This document shows positions 1 through 8,393 of a DNA stretch of 22,144 nucleotides, in pieces; the stretch's first letter is position 1; every line of letters starts with the position of its first letter. This DNA is from an uncultured Clostridia bacterium (GTDB lineage Bacteria > Bacillota > Clostridia > TANB77 > CAG-508). The translations under genes were made by a program, and so were the position numbers. The notes beneath the pieces are model-generated. The model worked only from the letters and a program-made list of their open reading frames with translations. It was not told the DNA's origin and searched no databases. The stretch is taken from contig CALXNI010000015.1 in NCBI GenBank assembly GCA_944389715.1, forward strand, positions 1 through 22,144, given 5' to 3'.

Positions 1-165
1 AAATCTGTAGGGGTCGCACCCCTGGGCGACCCTTAAATATTGATATGCGGGTCGCCGTGGGCGGCGACCCCTACAACATTTGCAATTATTTTGTTTTGGC
101 GGGCGGGTGTGGAACCCCGCCCCTACAAATCCAAATTCTCAATTCCAAATTCTATTCTACAAATT
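1..165. repeat. GC-rich triple-hairpin dispersed repeat, copy 1
   Basis: This block matches 19772-19944 almost base for base in direct orientation. The differences are a few substitutions and a small length change near position 95. It holds three consecutive GC-rich hairpins in an otherwise very AT-rich genome: GGGTCGC/GGCGACCC, GGGTCGCC/GGCGACCC and GGGCGGGT/ACCCCGCCC. Each is bordered by GTAGGGG or CCCCTAC. An AT-rich tail of similar phrases (CCAAATTCTCAATTCC) follows. Short open frames inside it are not believable genes. The window begins exactly at the first base of the repeat, so the true left end cannot be seen. Confidence 0.9.
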
Positions 166-235
166 ACTATTTTTCCATTAACTATCTCGCAATATCATAT
201 ATTTGTATTCCTTTTTTATTTTTGGGAAATTCAAT

Positions 236-272
236 AAATATGTATAAAAAATAAAAAAAATTATACATATTT
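236..272. terminator. AT-only inverted repeat, possible terminator
   Basis: There are two 11-bp perfect arms (AAATATGTATA and TATACATATTT) around a 15-base A/T loop. It lies downstream of the minus-strand acetyltransferase gene and could end its transcript, but the stem has no GC core. The remaining spacer (166-235 and 273-340) is AT-rich and I see nothing else in it. Confidence 0.3.
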
Positions 273-340
273 TTAAAACATGTATAATTAACTTTATATT
301 TTTATACATAATAGGAACATAATATAAAACAGCTTTGTTG

Positions 341-853
341 TTATATTCCAAATTCTTTTGAGTATTCTACTATACCAGTTATTTTATCATCTATATCATT
401 TAATTTTATTGCCATAAAATTTTCATTTGGCACTTCAAATGGAGCCTTTATTCCATACTGACTTGCTGGTATATAACCTGCTTTTGAATAAAAATTTGGG
501 CTTCCTAAAACAATGGAATAATGATAACCTAATTTTTTTGCTATTTGGTGTCCCTTTTCTATTAATTTCTTTCCTATACCCTGTCTTTGATACTTTGGTA
601 ATATTCCAAGTGGTGCTAATGCTATTTCTTCATATTCTCCTATTTTTATTTTTGTAAATAATATATAGCCAACTATTTTATTGTCTAGTATTGCTACCAA
701 AGATAGTTCTGGAATAAAATTATTGCTTTTTCTTAAGTTTACTACTAAATCTTGTTCGTTTCCGTCACTATGTTCTGCTGTCAAAAATGCCGTCTTTATG
801 GCACTGTACACTTCATCATAATCCTTTTTATTTTCTTGTCTTATTTCTAACAT
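341..853 (-). CDS. GNAT family N-acetyltransferase (YhbS-like)
   Basis: A 170-residue single-domain GNAT acetyltransferase, expected to move an acetyl group from acetyl-CoA to an amine; the substrate is unknown. The acetyl-CoA pyrophosphate-binding motif A is clear around residues 80-97: LAPLGILPKYQRQGIGKKL, with the signature RQGIGK. The next strand (SIVLGSPNFYSKAGY) matches the COG3153/YhbS subgroup, where the G-x-x-x-F-Y-x-x-x-G-F/Y pattern is typical. The start is supported by AGGAG eight bases upstream. The length is normal and no signal peptide or membrane segment is seen. It stands alone, downstream of the PBP1A gene on the same strand with a 120-bp gap. No in-frame CGG is present. Confidence 0.85.
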   Translation of the reverse strand: MLEIRQENKKDYDEVYSAIKTAFLTAEHSDGNEQDLVVNLRKSNNFIPELSLVAILDNKIVGYILFTKIKIGEYEEIALAPLGILPKYQRQGIGKKLIEKGHQIAKKLGYHYSIVLGSPNFYSKAGYIPASQYGIKAPFEVPNENFMAIKLNDIDDKITGIVEYSKEFGI

Positions 854-976
854 TGTTAATCTCCTCTACAACTATTTAATTATTGTATTCTATTCCAGTA
901 CACAAAATCAGATGTTTCATTTCTTTAAAATGTAATTTGCTTGTCATTATTTTACCATACTAATCTATTTTGTCAA

Positions 977-3560
977 TTAATTTGCCAAAATTGATTCGTT
1001 TTCAGGTAAATCACTTGGTGTAAGCGGTTCCTCTTCATTTTCGCTTGAAGTGTTTTCCTCTGGATCTTGATTTCCATCATAGGTGCCACCTTGAACTTCG
1101 TCAGGTTCATTCACAGTATTTTCACTATCAGAATTATTATCATTATTAGTATCATCCGAGTTTATATCATTTGTATTTGAAGATGATTGAGTATTGTCAG
1201 AAGTATTAGTAGTATTGTTATCAGTGTTATCAGTTTGGTTGTTATCTATAACTATATTAGTTTCGTTTTCCTCTTCTGGTGGTGCTTCCTCTTCTAAATC
1301 TGGATCAAAAGTTAATTCATTATAATCTTCTTCATAGTCATTATTGGTATTGGTGCTTGATGAGCTATTTGTATTTGATGAATTTGTTAATTTATTTCCA
1401 GAATGCATTGTACATTCATCTGGTTTAGTTCTCCATAAGAAATATTCTTCATATGTATTTGGACAACCACTATTTGCAATACATCCTGAATCTGCACATA
1501 TTATTTCTGTTTGAATCCAGCTTGGTTTATCAAAGCTTGCATCGTCTAAATCAGAATGTACCCTTTTCATTACATTGGCCCATATTATTCCAGCAGGACT
1601 TTGTCTATTAAAATATATAGTTTCATTTTGATCATATCCGAACCATGTAACTGCTGTATAGTAAGGAGTGAAACCACATAACCATCTATCGTAATTTTCA
1701 TTTGTAGTACCTGTTTTAGCTGCTGTATCTATACCTGATACTTTGCAATATCTTGCGGTACCATTATTGCCTTCAACTGGTTCAGTCAAAATTTCTTGCA
1801 TAACATATGCTACTTGCTTTGAAATTACTTTTTTTGTTTTAGGGTTAGCCTTAGCAACTGTCTTACCAGATTTATTAGTTATAGTAGTATAAAAACTTGG
1901 TTCTATATATACACCATCATTGGCAATTGTAGCATAGGCAGCAGCCATTTCTAAAGGTGTAATTCCTTTTTCTAATCCACCCAATGCTAATGGCAAATTT
2001 TCATCGTTATCTGTAAGGGTTGTTATCCCCATCTTCTTTAAATATTTAATTGCAGTTTTAGGTGTTATTTCTTCCAACATTTCAACAAATGGAATGTTTT
2101 GAGAGCTTTCTATTGCACGTCTTACAGTAGCCTCACCTAAATATACATCATTATAATTTTCCGGAGAATAATTGCCTTCAAAAGTTTTTTGCACATCATC
2201 GTATACGGTAGCTGCTGTAAAAATTTTTTTATCTATTCCGTGGTAATACTACTGCTAATGGTTTGATTGCAGAACCTGTTTGCCTTGTACTTTGTGTTAC
2301 TCTATTTAGTCCTCTTGCTGTAGTTTTTTCTCCTAATCCACCACTACATGCTACAACTTGTCCAGTTTCATGATCGATTATAACCATTGCTGCTTGTGAT
2401 GGATCTCCACCTTGTCTTGATGCAACTCTATATTCGCTTTTATTAAATTCTGTATCTACCTCATCTTGAATATCTGAGTCTTGAGTACTATGTATAGTTA
2501 ATCCTGATAAATAAATGTAATTAGTTGCAAAAGTTTCTGTAATATTATTTTTATCTGCTAGATCTGAAATTACTTCTGATATTAATGCATCAGTATGATA
2601 AGCGTATATGCCTTCACTTGATTCTATGGTTCCTTTATCAAAATCCAATCCAGAATCAACTTCAAAACTTGCAATATTATATTCTTCTTCTGTTATATAT
2701 CCTAATTCTAACATTTTTTGTAAAACTGTTTTTGTTCTTTTGCTAATTTTTTCAGTATTGTCTAAATCCTCATCAAATGGATTATATGAATTTGGAGAAT
2801 TGTTTATACCAGCTAAAAATGCACATTCAGCTAATGATAATTCACTAACATTTTTACTAAAATAATACTCAGCTCCAGTACCCACACCGTATATATTTGG
2901 TCCAACATATATCACATTTAAATACATTTCTAAAATTTCATCTTTTGAAAAATACCATTCTAATTGATATGCTTTCCACCATTCTTTTATTTTACGTGTA
3001 ACAGAATCTGTATTATCACCTGTTAAATTTTTTACTAACTGTTGGGTAATAGTACTTCCTCCATATGACGAATTTCCAGCATGTAAAATATACGAAAGTA
3101 TTGCACCACCAGTCCTTTTTATATCAACTCCACTGTGTTTATAAAATCTTTCGTCTTCAATTGACACATATGCATTTTTTAGGTTATCTGGTATGTCATC
3201 AAAATCTACTATTATTTTTTTTCTTTCGCTACCAAGCTCAGCAATAATATTACCATTAGTATCAACCACAATAGAACATTCGTTATTAAACATATCCATA
3301 GTTAATTGTTTCCATTTATATGCAGAAATTATGGTGTTTATAATTAGAGCTACAAATATAATTGCAAGTATAATTAATATAAACCTTTTAATTCTTTTCT
3401 TTAATGGAAGTTTATTTGCATTTTTTAATTTCTTATTTTTTTTACTATTCTTTTTTGATTTGTTTTCTTTTTTCGAAGATTTATTTTTTTGCATTTCTCG
3501 TACTGATTTTGGTATTTCTTCTTCTTTTAAATCTTGAACTGCATTTTTATTTTTAAACAT
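977..3560 (-). CDS. Class A penicillin-binding protein 1A, contains one CGG +1 frameshift site
   Basis: Bifunctional peptidoglycan synthase, 860 residues if the +1 shift at 2240 is used. Order: Lys-rich cytoplasmic tail (about 1-58), one membrane helix (60-80), GT51 transglycosylase (EDERFY with catalytic Glu near 135, GGSTITQQLVKN), then transpeptidase with Ser430-A-I-Lys433, S486-Q-N488 and K615-T-G617. An acidic Asn/Ser/Thr-rich tail of about 130 residues ends it. In the plain triplet reading the frame stops three codons after CGG, between the SxxK and SxN motifs, which would destroy the transpeptidase. Dropping the C gives ...VVLP-G-IDKKIFT... and the domain continues perfectly. ATG 3560 is preferred over GTG 3569 because GGAAAG lies eight bases upstream of it. 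The alternative is a pseudogene or a one-base sequence error. Confidence 0.85.
2237..2240 (-). other. In-frame CGG +1 frameshift site (CGGA) in the PBP1A gene
   Basis: Sense-strand context is CCA-CGG-A. Upstream codons are in frame with CGG and downstream codons are in frame with the following GGA. The join restores P-G-I-D-K-K between the SxxK and SxN motifs. It is the only in-frame CGG in this gene; four other CGG trinucleotides (1158, 1640, 2163, 2889) are out of frame and the reading frame passes through them undisturbed. Confidence 0.8.
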
Positions 3561-3632
3561 AATTATCACTTTCCATGTTTTAATTTATGTTAGTATATCA
3601 TATTAAACAAAAAAAGCAAAATTCTTTATTGT

Positions 3633-3661
3633 TTGACGTATTTTAATTACTTTGATATATT
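3633..3661 (+). promoter_or_regulatory. Candidate sigma-A promoter for the GH30 gene
   Basis: TTGACG at 3633-3638 and TATATT at 3656-3661 are separated by exactly 17 bases. They lie 59 bases upstream of the chosen GH30 start, in the gap shared with the divergent PBP1A gene. AT-rich DNA gives many chance -10 matches, so the GC-containing -35 box and the spacing carry the evidence. Confidence 0.45.
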
Positions 3662-3719
3662 AAAATAAATTTTATATCATTTTATAATTATACACATACT
3701 ATATAAAATGAGGTGTTTT

Positions 3720-5053
3720 ATGAATATAACAAAGTACGAAACTAATTTTAGAAGGAATTTATTTATGAATATAACCTCTACCATTAATTTTACATCTGAT
3801 ATTTATAAAGAGGAAAATAAATTAATAAATATATATCCTTCAATTGAATTTCAAGAATTTTTGGGTTTCGGTCGGTGCACTAACTCGGGTCTTCATGCTA
3901 TAATTTATCTATTTGTTCAAAAGAAATTTCCGATAAAATTTTAGATGAATACTTTTTAAAAAATCAAATGAATTACAATATATGCAGATTAAGTATAGGA
4001 AGCTCAGATTTTAATTTAAATAGTTACTCATATTCAGGCAAAACAGACCTATCTGACTTTTCTATTTCAGAGGACATGAAATATGTTGTGCCAATTATAA
4101 AAAAAGCTCAAAAACGAAATATGAACTTAAAGTTTCTAGCATCACCTTGGAGTCCTCCCTCTTTTATGAAAAGTAACAAAAAGCTAACTGATGGAGGAAA
4201 ACTACTTCCAGAGTTTAAAAAAGCTTATGCAAATTATCTGGCAAATTTTATCAAAGCATATGAAAAAGAAAATATATATGTAGATTATATGACTATTCAA
4301 AATGAACCAAATGCAATTCAGATATGGGAATCATGTTTATATAGTCCTGTAGAAGAATTGGACTTACTTATTAATTATATTTATCCTGAATTTAAAAGGA
4401 ATAATATTAATATTAAATTACTAATTTGGGATCATAATAAAGAAAAATTATTAAAACGTGCTACAAATTCTTTTAAATATAAAGGAGCACTTGATAAAGT
4501 TTCTGGTATTGCTTTTCATTGGTATACTGGTGATCATTTTGAAAATATTGAATTAACCAAAAAACTATATCCAAATAAATTATTAATTCATACCGAAGGA
4601 TGCACTGGTTATTCTGCCTTTAATAAAAAAGAAGAAATTAAAAATGCAGAAATTTATGCTCATGATATTATAGGTGATTTAAATGCAGGTATAAATGCAT
4701 TTATTGATTGGAATATGGTACTTGACTATCAAGGTGGTCCTAACCATAAAGATAACTTTTGTAATAGTCCAATAATGTTAAATAAAAATAAAACAGATTA
4801 TATTAAAAACTTATCATTTTACTATATTAAACATTTTAGCAAGTTTATAGGTCCTGGAAGCAAAAGAATTGGATTTAGTAAATTTTCTGATAAATTTGAA
4901 GTTACAGCATTTAAAAATCCTGATAAAAGTGTTATTATAGTATTGTTAAATAGAAATAATTTTAATGTTGAATATAATCTAAAAATAAATGAACAAATAT
5001 TTCATGACAATTTAGACAGCCACGCAATTGTAACATTTTTAATTAGAATATAA
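3720..5053 (+). CDS. Glycoside hydrolase family 30 (glucosylceramidase-like), two CGG +1 frameshift sites
   Basis: Retaining GH30 glycosidase, likely acting on a beta-glucoside or beta-xyloside. It is 443 residues when both +1 shifts are taken. The first frame gives FQEFLGFG, then C-skip at 3873 gives G-A-L-T, then C-skip at 3886 gives G-S-S-C-Y-N-L-S, after which the frame runs to the end (ISDKILDEYF, YNICRLSIGSSDF, SPWSPPSFMKSN). This is the GFGGALT-type N-terminal signature of the family. The acid/base is Glu195 in IQNEPNA and the nucleophile Glu292 in LIHTEGCTG. No signal peptide is seen, so the enzyme is probably cytoplasmic. ATG 3720 follows GAGGTG. Without the shifts only about 75 residues and a 361-residue downstream fragment would be made. 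A double-frameshift pseudogene is the alternative. Confidence 0.85.
3873..3876 (+). other. In-frame CGG +1 frameshift site (CGGT), first of two in the GH30 gene
   Basis: Context is GGT-CGG-T. The preceding frame reads G-F-G. Skipping the C reads GGT-GCA-CTA-ACT (G-A-L-T), matching the conserved GFGGALT/GFGGAFT family motif at a conserved Gly (residue 52). An out-of-frame CGG at 3869, four bases upstream, does not disturb the frame. Confidence 0.8.
3886..3889 (+). other. In-frame CGG +1 frameshift site (CGGG), second of two in the GH30 gene
   Basis: Context is ACT-CGG-G, in frame only after the first shift has happened. Skipping the C reads GGG-TCT-TCA-TGC-TAT-AAT (G-S-S-C-Y-N) and leads into the long downstream frame. 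Many relatives have Glu or Asp at this residue, so Gly is less certain here than at the other sites. Confidence 0.75.
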
Positions 5054-5072
5054 TAAATTGCAAACATTGTAG

Positions 5073-5094
5073 GGGTCGCTGCCTACAGCGACCC
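5073..5094. repeat. GTAGGGG-family hairpin between the GH30 and recombinase genes
   Basis: A perfect 9-bp stem GGGTCGCTG / CAGCGACCC with loop CCTA, preceded by TGTAG. It belongs to the same family as the units in 1-165 and 19772-19944. It may also act as a terminator for the GH30 gene, but no T-tract follows. Confidence 0.8.
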
Positions 5095-5131
5095 GAATAG
5101 ATAACAAACTATACATTAAAGGAGGCAAAAT

Positions 5132-6106
5132 ATGATAAATAGAGAATTAAATCCTGATTTTTTAAATTCATTTTTGGACTATAGCATTACTATACTTAAC
5201 AAGTCTCCAAATAGTATAAAAGAATATAATTATGACCTTACTAACTTTTTAAAATTTATAAAAATACATTTTAAATTAACAAAAGAAAAAGATTATTCAA
5301 AAATAGATATAAGTGATTTAGATATAGATGCTGTTAGGAAAATAACATTAGAAGATATACATAGCTATATTTCATACATGGCAACAGAGCTTAGGAGCAA
5401 GCCTGCAACTCGTGCTAGAAAAATTTCTACAATTAGAATCTTTTTTAAATACTTGTCTCAAAAAGCAAAATTAATAGATACAAACCCAGCACAAAATTTG
5501 GAAACTCCAAAACTAGGAAAAAGAATGCCTAAATATTTATCTCTAGATGAAAGCAAAAAATTATTAGAAGTTACCCAAAGTGAAGATAATAGAAATTCTG
5601 AGAGAGATTATGCAATAATTACTCTATTTTTAAATTGTGGAATGCGTTTATCAGAACTTGTTAATATAAATATTAAGGATATTACTTTTAGTGAGTCTAA
5701 ACGTACCGTTATAGGTAAAGGAAATAAGGAACGTACTATTTATTTAAATAATGCTTGTATGTCAGCAATAAAAGAGTATTTGCTAGTTAGGCCAAAAGAA
5801 GGCATAATATATGATTCAAAAGATGCCTTATTTTTAAGTGAAAGACGAGAAAGAATTAGCAATAGAACTGTTCAATTAATAGTAAAAAAAGAACTTTCAA
5901 GAGCGGGTTTAGACGTAAATAAATATTCTGTACATAAATTAAGACATACTGCAGCAACACTCATGTATCAATATGGTAATGTTGATATTCGTGCACTTCA
6001 AGAATTACTTGGACATGAAAGTATTTCTACAACAGAGATTTACACTCATGTAGATAATAGTCAAATTAGAAGTGCAGTAGAAAATAATCCACTTGCAAAT
6101 TTATGA
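5132..6106 (+). CDS. Tyrosine recombinase, XerC/XerD-like
   Basis: A 324-residue site-specific recombinase. It has an N-terminal SAM-like core-binding domain (about 10-115) and a C-terminal catalytic domain carrying the full set: Arg172 (CGMRLSELV), Lys196 (GKGNKERTI), His268-x-x-Arg271 (HKLRH), His295 (LLGHESIST) and the nucleophile Tyr304 (EIYTHV). A second Xer protein, at 10001-10882, looks more like XerD. This one may be the XerC partner for dimer resolution at dif, though it is slightly longer than usual XerC. AGGAGG lies upstream of the ATG. The gene is flanked on both sides by GTAGGGG-family hairpins in opposite orientation. One CGG at 5904 is out of frame (GCG-GGT). Confidence 0.9.
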   Translation: MINRELNPDFLNSFLDYSITILNKSPNSIKEYNYDLTNFLKFIKIHFKLTKEKDYSKIDISDLDIDAVRKITLEDIHSYISYMATELRSKPATRARKISTIRIFFKYLSQKAKLIDTNPAQNLETPKLGKRMPKYLSLDESKKLLEVTQSEDNRNSERDYAIITLFLNCGMRLSELVNINIKDITFSESKRTVIGKGNKERTIYLNNACMSAIKEYLLVRPKEGIIYDSKDALFLSERRERISNRTVQLIVKKELSRAGLDVNKYSVHKLRHTAATLMYQYGNVDIRALQELLGHESISTTEIYTHVDNSQIRSAVENNPLANL

Positions 6107-6116
6107 TTTTTATTTT

Positions 6117-6140
6117 GGGCGGACACAAGGCCCGCCCCTA
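6117..6140. repeat. GTAGGGG-family hairpin downstream of the recombinase gene
   Basis: A stem GGGCGG / CCGCCC ending in CCCCTAC. It is the inverted orientation of the unit at 5068-5094, so the recombinase gene sits between GTAGGGG on its left and CCCCTAC on its right. Confidence 0.75.
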
Positions 6141-6165
6141 CAGCATTAAAGACATAACTAATTAA

Positions 6166-6462
6166 TTAAATAACAGGTATTAATAATTCTTGGTCTACAT
6201 TTATATTACTACTATCTAAATTATTTATTCTTATTAAATCATTTATTATAAATCTTACATCTTTATTTTTGTAATACTCATTATTTACTTGATTTGATTT
6301 AGCAATATTCCATAATGTATCACCTTGAGATACATATATAGTTTTATATTCGACTTGTTTATGTGATAATGTGGCTTTGTTAATTATTAAGCTTATCAAT
6401 AAAATTATTCCTAAAATTATTAGTATACTTCTTATAAATTTTTTTACATTTTTTATTTTCAT
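6166..6462 (-). CDS. Small membrane-anchored LysM protein, YneA-like
   Basis: 98 residues: a short basic N-terminus, one membrane helix (ILIILGIILLISLIINKA) and an extracellular LysM domain (YVSQGDTLWNIAKS ... ELLIPVI). This is the size and architecture of Bacillus YneA, the LexA-controlled cell division inhibitor of the SOS response. Start 6462 is chosen because AGGTGG lies just upstream; a longer frame to 6558 has no such site. A LexA-like box at 6538-6551 supports SOS control, although lexA is not in the window. In many Firmicutes lexA and yneA are divergent neighbours; here the divergent neighbour is guaA. It could instead be an unrelated LysM anchor protein. Confidence 0.65.
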   Translation of the reverse strand: MKIKNVKKFIRSILIILGIILLISLIINKATLSHKQVEYKTIYVSQGDTLWNIAKSNQVNNEYYKNKDVRFIINDLIRINNLDSSNINVDQELLIPVI

Positions 6463-6537
6463 TATATCTACCACCTTTTTGTATTTTATATGTAATTTTT
6501 GCGAACATTTATTTGTTTTTTCTGTTTTTATTATAAA

Positions 6538-6551
6538 CGAACATTTGTTTC
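6538..6551. promoter_or_regulatory. LexA (SOS) box upstream of the YneA-like gene
   Basis: CGAACATTTGTTTC departs at one central position from the Bacillus/Clostridium SOS consensus CGAACRNRYGTTYC. It lies 76 bases upstream of the LysM gene start, a normal operator distance. A weaker half-match starting CGAACATTT is at 6502. Confidence 0.55.
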
Positions 6552-6575
6552 TTGTCAATATTTTTTTTTAAATTT

Positions 6576-6710
6576 TAAATTGTAATTTGTTTTTGAGAGG
6601 TGAGAGGTGCGAAGTGTGAGGTGTGCTTTTTAGGGCTAGGCTACGTAAGGTTTACCCTAATTTCACACTTCCCACATCCCACTTCTCACTTCTCATTAAA
6701 TTACAATTTA
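6576..6710. repeat. MITE-like imperfect palindrome
   Basis: Terminal 13-bp perfect inverted repeats (TAAATTGTAATTT at 6576-6588 and its complement at 6698-6710) enclose GAGAGGTG-rich and CACTTCTC-rich arms that pair imperfectly. The centre is flanked by TTAGGG and CCCTAA. Related TAAATTGTAATTYGT phrases occur alone at about 14192 and 19739. It carries no gene and lies between the YneA-like gene and guaA. It is probably a non-autonomous repeat. Confidence 0.6.
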
Positions 6711-6792
6711 TAAAATAATCTGGTTTTATATACTTTTCAAAAATAATATGATAGAATATTTGTATTAAATTATAATTTAAGGAGTTTTTGTT

Positions 6793-8332
6793 ATGAAAAA
6801 TAAAGAAACTATTGTAATTTTGGATTTTTATAGTCAATTTAATCAATTAATAGCAAGACGTGTTAGAGAATGTAATGTATATTCAGAAGTATTACCCTAT
6901 GATACACCAATTGAAAAAATAAAAGCACTTAATCCAAAAGGAATTATATTCACTGGAGGACCAGCTAGTGTTTACGAGGAAGATTCTCCAACTTGCGATA
7001 AGGAAATATTTAATTTAGGTGTACCAATTCTTCGGCATTTGTTATGGAATGCAACTAATGAGTAATACACTAGGAGGAGTTGTAGAACGTGGTATAAAAA
7101 AAGAATATGGAGAAATAGAAGTAAATTTAGATACCTCTTCTCCTCTATTCCAAGGATTTGATAATAAAAATATTTGTTTAATGAGTCATACAGATTTAGT
7201 AAAAGATTTACCAGATGGATTTAGAGTAATTGCAACTACAAACAACTGCCCTGTTGCAGCAATAGAAAATAAAGAATTAAATTTTTATGGCATTCAATTT
7301 CATGCAGAAGTAAATAATACAGTAAATGGTATAAAAATAATTAGAAACTTTTTATATAATGTATGCAAATGCTCAGGAGATTGGAAAATGTCTTCTTTTG
7401 TTGAAGAATCAATAAAATCTTTAAGAGAAAAAATAGGAGACAAAAAAGTGTTACTTGCTCTATCTGGTGGTGTTGATTCTTCAGTTGCAGCAGTACTTTT
7501 ACATAAAGCAATTGGAAAACAATTAACCTGTATTTTCGTTGACCATGGTCTTCTTCGTAAAAATGAAGGTGACGAGGTAGAAAACATTTTTAGAAACCAA
7601 TTTGATATAAACTTAATTAGAGTAAATGCAGAAGATAGATTTTTATCAAAGCTTGCTGGAGTTTCTGAACCAGAGAAAAAGAGAAAAATAATTGGCGAAG
7701 AATTTATAAGAGTATTTGAAGAAGAAGCAAAAAAAATTGGAACAGTTGATTTCTTAGTACAAGGAACTATTTATCCTGATGTTATAGAAAGTGGTAAAGG
7801 AAAAGCCGCTGTAATAAAGAGCCATCACAATGTTGGTGGACTTCCGGACTATGTAGATTTTAAAGAAATAATTGAACCATTAAGAGATTTATTTAAAGAC
7901 GAAGTTAGAAAAACTGGATTAGAACTAAATATTCCTGAAAAACTAGTATATAGACAACCTTTCCCTGGTCCAGGTCTTGCAATTAGAATTATAGGTGACA
8001 TTACAAAAGAAAAATTAGAAATATTAAAAGATGCAGATTATATATTTAGAGAAGAAATTGCAAATGCAGGTTTAGATAAGGATTTAAATCAATATTTTGC
8101 AGTTCTTACAAATTTAAAATCTGTTGGCGTTATGGGAGATTATAGAACTTATGATTATACTTTAGCTTTAAGAAGTGTTTGTACAACTGATTTTATGACA
8201 GCAACTTGGAGTAAAATTCCTTATGATATATTAGAAAAAGTATCAACAAGAATTGTAAACGAAGTAAAACATATAAATAGAGTTGTTTATGATATAACAT
8301 CTAAGCCACCTGCAACAATTGAATGGGAGTAA
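6793..8332 (+). CDS. guaA: GMP synthase (glutamine-hydrolysing), one CGG +1 frameshift site
   Basis: Converts XMP to GMP using ATP and glutamine. With the +1 shift at 7033 it is 512 residues, standard for GuaA. A class I glutamine amidotransferase domain fills 1-190, with Gly81-I-Cys83-Y-G, His170 and Glu172 (FHAEV in place of the usual FHPEV). The ATP-pyrophosphatase P-loop SGGVDSS follows at 224-230, and the C-terminal dimer domain ends with KPPATIEWE. The shift falls two residues before the catalytic cysteine: GVPIL-(C skipped)-GICYGMQ. In the triplet reading the first frame stops after 90 residues, losing everything functional. The usual LDFGSQ motif reads LDFYSQ. AAGGAG precedes the start. 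It converges with guaB across a shared terminator. The gene is normally needed for guanine synthesis, so a true pseudogene is unlikely. Confidence 0.93.
7033..7036 (+). other. In-frame CGG +1 frameshift site (CGGC) in guaA
   Basis: Context is CTT-CGG-C. Skipping the C gives CTT-GGC-ATT-TGT (L-G-I-C), the invariant glycine of the glutaminase nucleophile elbow. The only other CGG I found in guaA (7845) is out of frame (CTT-CCG-GAC) and harmless. Confidence 0.88.
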
Positions 8333-8342
8333 ACTTGAATTA

Positions 8343-8384
8343 AAAAAATAAGTTGGATGAATATATTTACCCAACTTATTTTTT
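8343..8384. terminator. Bidirectional rho-independent terminator between guaA and guaB
   Basis: A 14-bp perfect stem (AAAAAATAAGTTGG / CCAACTTATTTTTT) with a 14-base loop. The A-run and T-run at the two sides let it work for both convergent genes. Confidence 0.85.
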
Positions 8385-8393
8385 AGTTTTATT

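Noticed and set aside
40..254. Two overlapping short open frames at 40-254 and a similar one at 19811-20050
   Set aside because: They lie over the GC-rich hairpin repeat and its tail, have no ribosome binding site and differ between copies.
2229..2245. Slippage on the A/T run just after the PBP1A frame break as the cause of the shift
   Set aside because: The frame must change before the TAA that precedes the run, and the five other sites have no homopolymer, so the run is not the common factor.
6563..6792. A purine riboswitch or T-box before guaA
   Set aside because: No conserved purine aptamer core or T-box sequence is visible; the interval is filled by the MITE-like palindrome and a short AT-rich promoter region.
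6652..6846. Minus-strand 64-codon open frame across the MITE and the guaA start
   Set aside because: It overlaps the start of guaA antisense, contains repeat sequence and shows no family features.
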